Below, piece after piece: positions 34,501 to 44,671 of a DNA stretch of 64,000 nt. Below the pieces are notes generated by a model. That model was not told the DNA's origin. It was given only the letters and a program-made list of their open reading frames with translations, and ran no database searches. The first letter of the stretch is position 1. Each line of letters begins with the position of its first letter. The translations under genes were made by a program, and so were the position numbers. The DNA is from Plumapathes pennacea (lineage: Eukaryota > Cnidaria > Anthozoa > Antipatharia > Myriopathidae): the NCBI GenBank assembly GCA_964036295.1, contig OZ038467.1:6751001-6815000 (forward strand), written 5' to 3'.

Positions 34501-37500
34501 TGAAGGAACTGAGAAAAATTTCTGATGATGCTGGACTTGGTAAGCTATTTTATTTCTGGTCAAAATTATTACAGTAATTAGCAAAAAATGCATTGGCCAA
34601 ATCTTACATTTTCAATTAAACTTTGTGAACTTATCAATGTACCAGGCATAAGGTCAGAGAAAAATTTAGCCCGAGATTTTGATGGTACAGGCCAAGTTGA
34701 AGGTGAAGTTTGTATGGACAAGACCAAGGGCTGGAAATGTTCTACCTTTATTATGGAAACAGATGTGAACCAAACAAAGAAAGTTTATAATTCTGTGCAT
34801 ACAGTACTGTATTTGCAAAGCTGTCAGTTGGCATTTTTGGAATTTGCTATAGTGTTTTTGGTTAGGAAACGGACCTCTCTGAACCATTTTGCACTGGATA
34901 GTGGATTGTAATTCATTGTTATAGATTGTACACAAGAATTTTGCCTTAGGCAATGATTATATAATGTATAATTCAGAGCTTATGGTATTAGCATCTTAGT
35001 TCTGATAGAGCCACAGTCTAAAAGAAACAGGAAAATTTTGATAAAACTATTGTTTAGTTATGTTTATGGTGTAGTGGGGATGTCTTTTAGTGTATGCTTG
35101 TACCCATTGCATGTTTTTTTTTTTTTTTTTCTTATAACCAGGGCCTGGTATTACTATCAAGCTTGTGTTTAACATCATCAAATTATTGTTTATTTGTGTT
35201 TTATGGTGTAGTAGGGATGTCTTTTAGTGTATGTTTGTACCCATTGCATGTTTTTTTTACTTGTAACCAGGGCCTGGCATGACCATCAAGCTGTTGTTTA
35301 ACATCATCTCATCCATCTTTGATTACAACCCAAATGTGGCAACCTGCATGAAGGGGACAATGTGGCAAGAGTAAGTCAAACCTGGAGTGCAGTATTGTGT
35401 AATAGTCGTGTCATCAAAAAGAGCTAGGCTTCTTTGCATGGTGTTTGGTTAGTTACACATCCTGCACTTACATGTACATGGACCCTTCATCCTTTTACTC
35501 GTGAGAGTGATCAACTTCAGTTTTCTCCTTCATTCTCTGACCAGAAATATCTCATAAAGTATGGAGAATTTGCCACTTGATAGATTGCTCAGATGAAAGT
35601 TGATTCAGCTTTTAATTCTCACTCATACACTCATACATTTTCCTCTTAAAAGGTTGGGAGAATCTGTATTTTGAGCTTGGGAGTGAAAGGGTTAAAATAC
35701 TCACTTTTTACTCCCAAGCTAATAATGCAAAGTCTACAAATTATTGACTCAAGAAGAAATATGAATGGTGTGAGGATAATTTATTTGATAATTCAATAAT
35801 CTACCATATCTGAGCTAGTCATCAAATTGACGGCATTCTGTGTAAATATTTCATTTTCAAGAGAGCTACCTGTGCATTTTATCCAACATCTTTGTATGGG
35901 TACGCAGTAGGAGACGGGTGTACATGTTCTATATACCTGACCTTCCCTTTCTGGCCATTTTTCATCTCAGGTGCTTGAAGCATATATTGGAACTGGTTGA
36001 AATTGTTGCAGAGCACAAAGAGATCAGCATCGGAGAAAACATATCTGAGGAGGCTGAGAATGTCCAGGTAATTTACAGGAGTGTATGTCATATACACAAT
36101 TTTGATGTATCCACGCCAGTCGAATAATATGCTAAAACATTTTGAAAAGAACTTGTCTGATCTAATCTTGTGTTTCTTTTTTCTTATCCCGAATATATAG
36201 AATGTTAATGAGCCCATCAAAGTTCGCGGCTGTGTTTTAGTCATGGTGGAACGCATGGACGAGGAATTCACTAAAATGCTCCAGGGATGTGATTGCCATT
36301 CTACTGAATATGTCGAAAGGTACAGTGGTGCTTAAAAGTATAAGGACATTCCATGCATATTGTACAGTTCATTAAATTGCTATTGTGTTGATTGCACATA
36401 TTTTGAAATTGCATGTTATCCCACCTAATAGGAAGGTGGTAAAATCTTCAAAATTAACCAAATAGATCTTTAAAGTATGAATGCTCCATTTCCCAAGTTA
36501 TTTTTTTTACATTTGCGCTTCCTGAGGTTTTAAAACATCTTTGAAAGTCGCCTTTTGTGGCTTTCAGCCTTGCCGCACCGAGTACTGGTCGTACTGGTCG
36601 GTATGTGGTCGGTATGTGATCGGTACGTTGTCGGAACCCGAGTAAAGTTTTGGGAGTTGACATGTAAACAAAACTATGTACAGTACATGTAGCATAGACA
36701 GGCGTGCACAGTGAGCGGTAAGAAGCAGTTCTCCAGTCTTCGCGCCAAGCTTTACAATCAAGTGGCCCTCCAAAATATCTCGGCCTCGCAATCTGCGTGC
36801 GCATGATTGTTAAAGTGGCTTGTTGAGGTTGTGAAGCTCCCACATTTTGCTGTGCAGTTGGAGAATGCTGTTGAACTGCAAAGGTTTCGTTCAGGGGAAA
36901 AATATGTATATAGTCGATGCAAATATGTTCAATTTCAGGTTAGCAGACGAGGTGTTGGTGTGTGAACTGATTGTCAAGCTGCAGAAATACCTGGAAGAGA
37001 TGGGCAGCAGATCAGAGATTTGCAGAGTATACCTAAGACGAATTGAGCACATTTATTACAAGGTGGGAAGATAAGTGCGTTGTTGCTTTATCGTCCTGAC
37101 TAAGGAATGATAACACGACCCGACCCGCGCTAAGATACGACACGACACAAGCATATAACAGAATTGGAGGAACTGCTGACGGCGTTTAACCCTGTTGTTT
37201 CCTGCAGGTGGAGCTAAAGGAAATGAGAAAGTTACAACCGGAAAAGGATACCAAAGAAGAGAAAGGTCAGAGGATAGAGACTGTCTGTCGATAATTATGA
37301 ACGAGGTTCATTGGTCGGTACGCGGTCGGTACATTGTCGGAAACCCCGTCGGTGTGAAGGAGTTCAAGACAGCATTTTGGCGGCGCAACAATTTTTTGCA
37401 CAAATGTCGTGATTTCCTGTGCCCCAGTGTGTAGTACAATTGCACACTGATTCAATGTTCGATTGACTTCTCATGTTGCTTGTACAGTACCATGTAATGG

Positions 37501-40500
37501 TCAGAAGCTGCTTCTGAATAATGCAGCGTGAATGTGACGTTTACGCTGTATATTATTCCTTTGGCAGTTGATTCAGAATCCCCTGAGAAAGGCGTTGTTG
37601 ATTCTGAGGAAAAAGAAAAAGCTGAAGCAGAAGAGAAAGGGAAAGAGGAAGAGGAAGAAGGAGAGAACGCAGCGGAGAGCAAGGTAGAAGAAGCGAAAGT
37701 TAAGGAGCAGACGCCACAAGGGCCAAGCGATGCTGAAATTATGAACCAGTTGTGCAAGTTCATCTACTCCAAAGACACGTCAGACCGCATCAGGACGCGA
37801 GCCATGTTGTGTCACGTGTATCACCACGCCATCCACGACCGATTTTATGAAGCACGTGATTTAATGTTGATGTCCCATCTGCAGGAGTCCATTCAGCATT
37901 CAGACATTCCAACTCAGGTAAGGGGGGGGGGGGGGCTGTGACTTTTTACAGATTTTTGTCAGATAAAAGTCCGTCATGGTCCAACTTGTAAAATACTCGT
38001 GTAAATTCTATTGAATTGGCCCCAGGTCTCAAATGCACAGCTACAACTAAGATGTGTTCTCACACACCACTGGAAGCTGTCAGCCGCAACGTGCAATCTC
38101 GTGAAATTAGTGTTTTATTATTGGATTAGCTGCAGCATTGGCAGTTTCCATATATCTACGTATTTTGATAGCGACTTCTCCTAACCATACATGACGAAAA
38201 TGTATGTATGACAAAGTGAGAATTGACCATTCGATCAGCTTTCATCCAAGCAAACTACAGTTTATAAAGCTCCAAATTCTCCTTACTACCTGATGTATCC
38301 CTGGTGCGAGAATTAAATAAGAGACTTTGATCACTCTCTTTGCAGATTCTGTACAACAGGACTATGGTGCAGCTCGGTCTGTGTGCCTTCAGACATGGAA
38401 TGGTCAGAGATGCGCACAATGCCTTGAATGATGTGCAGTCCAGTGGCCGAGCTAAGGAACTCCTAGCACAAGTAAGTCACCTTATTTTGGGAGTCTGCTG
38501 CCACTGCAGAAAACGGATTCAAGTACAGAATTTGTAGTTCATCAGTGTAATTCTCGTAAACCTTAAGACTTAGCAAAGAAACTCAATATTAGGACTCGAT
38601 AGTCAACTGTAAGCTCGTTTAATGCATGTTCTATAAGATAAGTTGCGCACAAAGAAGCGGGGCTTTGCACACGAGGTGAAATTTTACCTCAAGTTTGACC
38701 GAGTTACATAGTGATGGCGACGAACGCTGACCAACGGAGTGCTAGTGTAACTCTGCGAGTTTTACTTTATCCTCCTTTTATTGTCTCGATGTACTGTAAC
38801 ATTGCTTTCGCGTTTTATGTAGGGTCTCATGCAACAGCGGCAGTACGAGAGAACCCCAGAACAGGAGAAGATAGAAAAACGAAGACAGGTAAGCTGTGGG
38901 GTGTCCAGCATCCTGAGATCACGATATCCGGTTGAAGCAAAAGCATAGTGAAAAGCAAACTGAATAGGGAAGCACTTCTGAGTTTTAGTTTGCATTTAAA
39001 TGAACATGCAACAGTGTTGGGCACACACAAGCATACTTGGAAAGGGAACGCAAAGCTAGAGTATGGAAATATTTATATTTTTTAATTTTGTGGCAACTTG
39101 CTTTACACGCATGAACCAGGCTCTACGTTATTCTAAGTGACCACTATACGGACTATAACCTGTAAACGGACAAAATCAAAACATTTACAAGTGTATTTTA
39201 CAATTTTCCTGCACGGTAAAACACGCTTTCACACTGTCGAAAAAAAGAAGAAAAAAGTTAGATCGGATCTAAGACATTTTACACCCAGCTCACATTTAGC
39301 CTGGTTCGTCCAGATCAATCTATCTTACCTGTGTGAACGGGCCCTGGACAAACCGCAACTCAGCAATGGCCCATTGTGTGAGATCTTTATATTTCCCTCG
39401 CTGCAGCAAATACTTGCATACAAGTAGACCCTGGTGCGCATTATGATTGCTGTCCAGGGGGGAAATGTGTATGCTACATCAGAATATTCACTGAAGCACC
39501 TGATTCAAAAGCCCTGGTGCAAATATCAGTGCTATTAACAGCGCTTTGGACAATGTTTTCCAATCGTGTTTCTTTACAAATTCCCAAAGTTTCACTATTT
39601 CCGCCATTTACAATAGACTAGTTTCTCAGGGTCATGTGACCTGGTGGCCATGACGGATTCCCGAAGTAACTTTCCCTTGTTGTTGCTTTTGCTTGTTTTC
39701 AGGTTCCTTTCCACATGCACATCAACTTGGAGCTGCTGGAGTGTGTGTATTTAACCTCAGCGATGTTGCTGGAGATTCCTTATATGGCCGGTGGGTTGGC
39801 TGGGCATCTCATCTAACGCTACACTTAAGAAATATATAACGCGTCACCGTGTAATATAGCCTCTTATTATACAGACACGAGTGTTTTACTGGAAATATAC
39901 CGTGCGTAAAATCCATACGAAACTACATCCGTGACCCGAGTGGCGTATTTTCCATATCTTCACTTGTGAGGATATCGTTTGCGCCATTTCCCGCTTTTGC
40001 ACGGTTGTTTGTGCAATTTCTCGTAAAACACTCGTGTCTAATACAATAAAAATAAAATTACGCGGCGGCTTGAAGATATGGATTTTATTTTCGGGTTGGT
40101 AAAAACAATATTTAAGCACGCGGGAAGTTGGGAGAACACGAGAGTAGCGTAAGGAAACCACGAGGCCGCCGAGGTACGAAAGTCGCTCTAAAGGGTGAAG
40201 AGATCGGAGTTAAGGGAGGTTTTCTTGTTCAAAGAGAATTTAATATATCGTGTCCGTGTGGGTTTTCTTACAGATGTTCCTGACACACTTTTTGACTCAC
40301 TCTGCTATTCTTTTCTTTTTTTCGTTGCAGCGCATGCGTATGACTACCGGCGCCGTGTTATCAGCAAGAGCTTCCACTATCAGTTGAGACAAAGTGATAA
40401 ACAGACTCTTGTGGGTGAGTAGGCTCCAGCTGCAGGATAACGAACAACGGCAACCAAGAGTGACGGAAAATATTCTTGTTCCCATGCTCTTCTCCCTATC

Positions 40501-43500
40501 CCGTATGGTAGATTACCTGGGAACGAGGACAGACAGACAATCGCTTGTACGAAATCTCAAACATCGCACCGTAGTAGAAGTAGGGCCTGGGACCTGGGTG
40601 CCCACCATCTCCCCCACGTGGCCGGTAACCGTTGTGTCGTATTTTGAATTCCCTATTCACGTAAAATAACCAAGAAATAACAAAAAGCTAAGGTCAATTT
40701 ACGCACTGTTACTGTTAAGTGACTGCATTTACAGCCTGGATTGACCAGAACGATCTACAATCATGGTCAAAACTGTTGGGACGATTTCAAGTTTACTCCC
40801 TCCTCCCCCCCCCCCCCCCCCCATTCAATGTTGGGCAGTTGAGCATGGTACGGCTTATAGCTGCACCACGGGCCAACATTGAATGGAGGGGGGGAGGGAC
40901 TTGAAAACAAGAAAAATGAGACCCTCATAGGTTGTACGGATTTACATTGTGCTCCGGATGTGCGTAAGTGGAGCGTCCCAACGACTTTTGACCATGATTG
41001 TAGCTTCCAAGTGTGAATGGGCCCATGAACAAAGCGCAACTCAGTCTTTCTCGCAGCAGCAAATACTTGCATACAAGTAGACCCTGGTGCGCATTGTGAT
41101 TGCTGTCCAGGGGGGAAATGTGTATGCTACATCAGAATATTCACTGAAGCACCTGATTCAAAAGCCCTGGTGAAAAATATCAGTGCTATGAACAGCACTT
41201 TGGACAATGCTTTGCAATCAGGTTTCTTTACAAACTGTTTATAATTCTTTGCAAGTTTCAATTGTTTCGCCATTCGCAATGGACCAATTCCCAAAGTTGC
41301 GCGCATCCATCCTTGGTGGGCCAAGAGTTTCAAATTAACTTTTTTCATAACGGACTGTATCCTGTCTCGATTTTGACGACGTAGATGCTTCATGTTGTGC
41401 CGTTGTTTGAGTTAGGACGGCTATCTTGAGTTTTACAGCCATTTTCTACAAAATTCACCCGTGAGTTATCGCTAAGCAATCCTCGTGTCAAAGGTTGGTT
41501 ACCTGACCGGGCACTAAACATGTCATCACAAAAAGTATTTTTGTTTCATCAGGTCCTCCAGAGAGTATGCGTGAACACGTGGTGGCGGCCTCAAAGGCCA
41601 TGAAGATTGGCAACTGGAGGAAGTGTAAGGACTACATTCTGGCGGTGAAGGTGAGAGAGCTGGGGTACTGGTGGTGTCTGAACACATAAGCCGTCCTCCC
41701 GCCTGTCTATTCAGAGTTATTCATGTTTGTACTTTTCTTTTTAGATTGCCATATAGCAACTTATTGAGTTAGTGATCTGCTAGGCGTTGTTGAGCACAGT
41801 CCCACGCATTCTTGAATCACTGAGTGTGCTTGTGACTTAGTGTACTAAATGTGTGGGTACATAAAGTGTCCTCAGCCGGTGCTGGGCGGTGTGTTGTTAT
41901 AACGCGTTGCCCTCTTTTCACTGGGTGGGGTCACGTGTTTCCATGAGAGTTGGTCTCAAGACAGTTTCAGTTCTTTGGACCGTAGTTAGGAAACGCATAT
42001 ATTGTACACAAGTCGCCAGCCGTCGTGCAAGGACTATATTCTGGCGGTGAAAGTTAGAGAGCTGTGATAATGGTGCGTCTGAACATATAAGTCGTCCCTC
42101 CTGTCAGTTCAGAGTTATTTATGTTTGTGTTTTTGATTGTTTGTCTTGTCAGGTTTGGTCATTGTTTAGTCAGCCGGAACAAGTGCGTGACATGCTTACA
42201 AGGTTCGTGGAAAGTCTCTCTACTTCTTACCGGTGTGTAAGGATAAAATCCCAGTCAGCACAAGTCGCCCTAGACCCACGCTCCATGTCGGCGTCATTTT
42301 CGATGCTGCGATCGCCTTATTTTTGGAGTCAGCGGTCATTGCGCAAAAGTTAGAAACAACAGTAAATTCGAGTTTCTTTATAACGCTTGTGGAACCCCAA
42401 GACTTGGCCAGGAAACTCAATACTTACACTCGTTACGCAAGTATTGTATACTTGGAAAAATGTAGAAAACAATTTACTGAATTGCCTGCTCACCCATCTC
42501 TCAACTGTGTTGCAGGAAAATACAAGAGGAGAGCCTGAGGACGTACCTTTTCACATACAACCACGTGTACGACTCTCTCAGGTAAGTCACGTACAATGTA
42601 TGCTCACGTACAGCCACGTGTACGACTCTCAGGTCAGTCACGTAACAATGTGTGTTCATGTACAATCACGTTTACGACTCTCAGGTCAGTCACGTGACAT
42701 GTTTGTTCATGTACAATCACGTTTACGACTCTCAGGTCAGTCACGTAAGAATGTATGTTCACGTACAACCACGTATTTTTCTGGTTCCCACAGGGAATAG
42801 TATTCCGTAGAGCTAGTTATATTTGGTTCTAAAACTGCTCTCTTCGATATCTGTGAACTTCACTCAATTGCTTTAATAAATAAGGGAGAAATTCATCGCC
42901 TGTTGTCTTTGCGTTTTTAGCTTGCACACTTTGGCGGACATGTTTGAGCTGCCAGGTCCGGTCGTGCACAGTATCATCAGCAAAATGATCATCAACGAGG
43001 AACTGCAGGTGGGAATCCATTAACTCTTTCCACTCCCAAGTTCATAATACAGGTTCTTCTAACCTTGTAAGAGGAAGACGTACGAATGTTTTGAGAATTG
43101 ATGGTTCTATCTGAATAGGATATAAAAACTTAAGTGTACTTCACATTTGACATCGGTGAGCTCGCTAACTCTTGCTTGCTTTGCTCCTTTCCAGGCCTCT
43201 TGGGACGAACCCACTCAAACGGTCGTGATGCACCGCGGTGCTGAGCCCACATTACTGCAGAGCCTGGCACTACAACTAGCTGAGAAGGTGAGGAATTTGT
43301 TGAAGTTAAAAGGGCCGGGGTTTCTAAGCTGGCTGCTGTTCGAGCCGCAGTTTCTGAGCTGGCTGCTGTTCGAGCCGCGGCGTCTAAGCTGGCAAGTCTT
43401 GCCCTCATGCTCTGTTGGAGTTTATCAATTTACTTGTCGCGGAAAGTTCAGTGCATTCAGAGCATATCGACTTATGAGGACGCACTGTTTTTCAGGTCAG

Positions 43501-44337
43501 CAATCTGGTGGAGAACAATGAGAGAATCTATGACAGTAAACACGGTGGGTTCATGCAGTTCAAGGACCGACAGGGAGGTGACAGGCGACAAGGTGGTGAC
43601 AGACGCCAGGGCACTGGAGACAGGAGGCAAGCCGGGGGCCAAGACCGGCGCGGGGGCTCAGACAGGCGCCAGGGGGGCGACAGGCGGCAAGGTGCGTCCC
43701 AACCAACAGAAGGAGAGAACGAGAGAGAGAAACTTTATTTACAGGAGGCGAATCTGATAACAGTAAAAATTTGAGGAAATTACGTTAATACATATTTTAC
43801 CATCTTTTGCACCTTATTTGCATGTTGTGGTTTACAAGTATTTCAAAAGAGAATTACTGACGATTTATTGGACTTGAAAATTAAGATTCGTTGTCTCTTG
43901 AACAAGATTCGTCTTTTGTTAAGCTTGTATGTTTTCTTTTAATATAAGAGAGTGAGAGAGGGAGTGAGTGACTTCAGCTTACAATCATTGTCAAAATTGG
44001 TTGTATTCCGCTACACTGGGTATCAGAGTTTATTTTCCTCTCTCGTGTACCATTGAGCACCGAAGGTGGAGCTCCGGATACGGTTTTTTCCGTGGTTCGC
44101 ATCTTCGGTGCTCAATAACACGCGAGAGGAGAAACATAACCCCCTGATACCCAGGCAAGTATTCCGCTCTCATTGCGCGGAAATTAGAAACGCCGCTAAT
44201 AGTAACGTGAATGGCTCCTGACCAATGGAAGTGACGTAATAATCGTATTTCCTCTATGGTAATTGTCATTCTTTTTTCGTGCAGGAGGGAATCGATACCA
44301 GGGTCAGAGGCAGTATCACCAGAATCGAGACTACTAA
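28509..44337 (+). CDS. EIF3C: Eukaryotic translation initiation factor 3 subunit C, 29 exons
   Basis: Exons: 28509-28606, 29301-29369, 30340-30416, 30596-30708, 31181-31231, 31641-31715, 31813-31855, 32832-32905, 33070-33188, 33357-33471, 33985-34080, 34470-34539, 35271-35370, 35971-36067, 36201-36319, 36939-37062, 37208-37265, 37568-37917, 38346-38471, 38823-38888, 39703-39790, 40331-40414, 41553-41650, 42153-42202, 42516-42581, 42921-43008, 43195-43287, 43496-43691, 44285-44337. All phases close to 951 codons plus stop (human 913). The protein starts MSRFF like its orthologues. An acidic Ser/Asp-rich N-terminal region (exons 8-10) precedes the eIF-3c N domain. The PCI domain is in exons 19-27, with [30 protein letters not shown] and QTVVMHR. 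Subunit c bridges eIF1, eIF5 and the 40S ribosome in the eIF3 core. Exon 28 encodes a GGDRRQ-repeat tail, more regular than in vertebrates. AATAAA at 44385-44390. Confidence 0.96.
30759..30870 (+). mobile_element. tRNA-derived SINE fragment
   Basis: A degenerate box A (TAGCAGAGAGGGTAGC) and an intact box B (GGTTCGATTCC at 30812-30822) occur in the usual spacing. The flanks do not form a tRNA acceptor stem. The tail reads AGTGCTGTTAGTGAGAAAAGC. It lies in an EIF3C intron. Confidence 0.6.
31909..32432. mobile_element. AACCCTTTCACTCCCAAG-type MITE interrupted by a second insertion
   Basis: The left half (AACCCTTTCACTCCCAAGAG followed by a TGATCAACTTC block) and the right half (ACTCATACATTTTCCTCTTA then AAAGGTTGGGAGAAT) match the intact copy at 35482-35695. 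About 350 bp of foreign sequence separate them; this contains two copies of ACAGACTTGCGGTGGCG about 80 bp apart. It lies in EIF3C intron 7. Confidence 0.6.
35062..35184 (+). repeat. Decoy copy of the EIF3C intron 12 / exon 13 acceptor junction
   Basis: A block of about 125 bp matches 35197-35308: ATGGTGTAGTRGGGATGTCT, then CCCATTGCATGT, a T tract, an acceptor AACCAG and the start of exon 13. The copied exon piece (35142-35181) reads [14 protein letters not shown] versus [14 protein letters not shown] in the real exon. It has no donor, and its frame soon meets a stop. Confidence 0.85.
35482..35695. mobile_element. MITE of the CCCTTTCACTCCCAAG family
   Basis: The right end TTGGGAGTGAAAGGGTTAA is the inverse of the left-end sequence seen at 31909. 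A GAGAGTGATCAACTTCAGTT body follows the left end. Related fragments occur near 15900-16050, 32930, 38210-38340 and 43022-43110. Confidence 0.6.
39403..41262 (+). repeat. Direct duplication of about 210 bp flanking EIF3C exon 22
   Basis: 39403-39612 and 41051-41262 share an almost identical block (CAGCAAATACTTGCATACAA then GTAGACCCTGGTGCGCATT, and on through GTATGCTACATCAGAATATT). One copy lies in intron 21 and one in intron 22, in the same orientation and about 1.65 kb apart. Confidence 0.85.
40758..41000. mobile_element. TA-flanked MITE with CAATCATGGTCAAAA ends
   Basis: The left CAATCATGGTCAAAACTGTT pairs with a right inverse ending CCATGATTG. TA lies on both sides. A second inner dyad (poly-C/poly-G with CATTCAATGTTGG/CCAACATTGAATG) occupies 40790-40905. 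EIF3C intron 22. Confidence 0.75.
42024..42135 (+). repeat. Decoy copy of the EIF3C exon 23 / intron 23 junction
   Basis: It matches 41623-41740: the last part of exon 23 (GGACTAYATTCTGGCGGTGA) plus about 85 nt of the following intron (CTGAACAYATAAG..GTCC and TTCAGAGTTAT). The donor AAG/GTGAG has become AAAGTTAG in the copy, so it is inactive. Confidence 0.85.
42550..42776 (+). repeat. Minisatellite amplified from the EIF3C exon 25 donor junction
   Basis: About 4.4 units of 51-52 bp. The first unit contains the last 32 nt of exon 25 and its donor. Each later full unit keeps CACGT..TACGACTCTCAG/GTCAGT, a donor-like junction, followed by CACGTRA and a spacer. The units sit head to tail in intron 25. 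Confidence 0.9.
43318..43395 (+). repeat. Tandem repeat, about 34-bp unit, 2.3 copies
   Basis: TTTCTAAGCTGGCTGCTGTT followed by CGAGCCGC repeats in EIF3C intron 27. Confidence 0.8.
44013..44159. mobile_element. Short palindromic MITE with 9-bp target duplication
   Basis: The arms CTGGGTATCAG..CTCTCTCGTG..TTGAGCACCGAAG are inverted at the right end. The direct repeat TATTCCGCT flanks the element (44004-44012 and 44160-44168). It is 147 bp and Mutator-like by duplication length. It lies in the last EIF3C intron. Confidence 0.8.
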
Positions 44338-44384
44338 GTGTGACGTGAACCGAAGAGGAAGACACTAGTACGGAAAATTGAAAC

Positions 44385-44390
44385 AATAAA
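44385..44390 (+). terminator. EIF3C poly(A) signal AATAAA
   Basis: It lies 47 nt past the EIF3C stop codon. Confidence 0.8.
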
Positions 44391-44494
44391 GAGGAACCGA
44401 TGCCAAACGCGACAGTTGCTTTCACAGAATATACACCTGGGCGAGGGAGGGGTGGGTGGGAAGGGAAAGTAGTTCGCAGGCGTTTGTATTTTCT

Positions 44495-44500
44495 TTTATT
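44495..44500 (-). terminator. Candidate poly(A) signal for the convergent MRH receptor gene
   Basis: TTTATT on the plus strand reads AATAAA on the minus strand. It is about 170 nt past the preferred stop at 44672, and about 105 nt from the EIF3C signal on the other strand. Confidence 0.45.
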
Positions 44501-44671
44501 CTCATGCCATTTGTGATTCTACAAATTCCATAAGTTTCCGCAGTTGTTTTCTATGCACAATCCAATTATCTTTAAAAAATTTTCCTCTCCAGCTTGTGTG
44601 TGTGTGTTGTCGGCGAAGAGGCATTCTAATTGGTCATCTTTTCTTTGGTCGGCATGTCCCGCCTGGTAGTG

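Noticed and set aside
35142-35181. An additional EIF3C exon
   Set aside because: It has an acceptor but no donor, and including it would end the frame soon after. It is a duplicate of the exon 13 start.
42550-42776. CRISPR-like array
   Set aside because: The units are contiguous diverged tandem copies without unique spacers, derived from an EIF3C exon boundary, in a eukaryotic intron.
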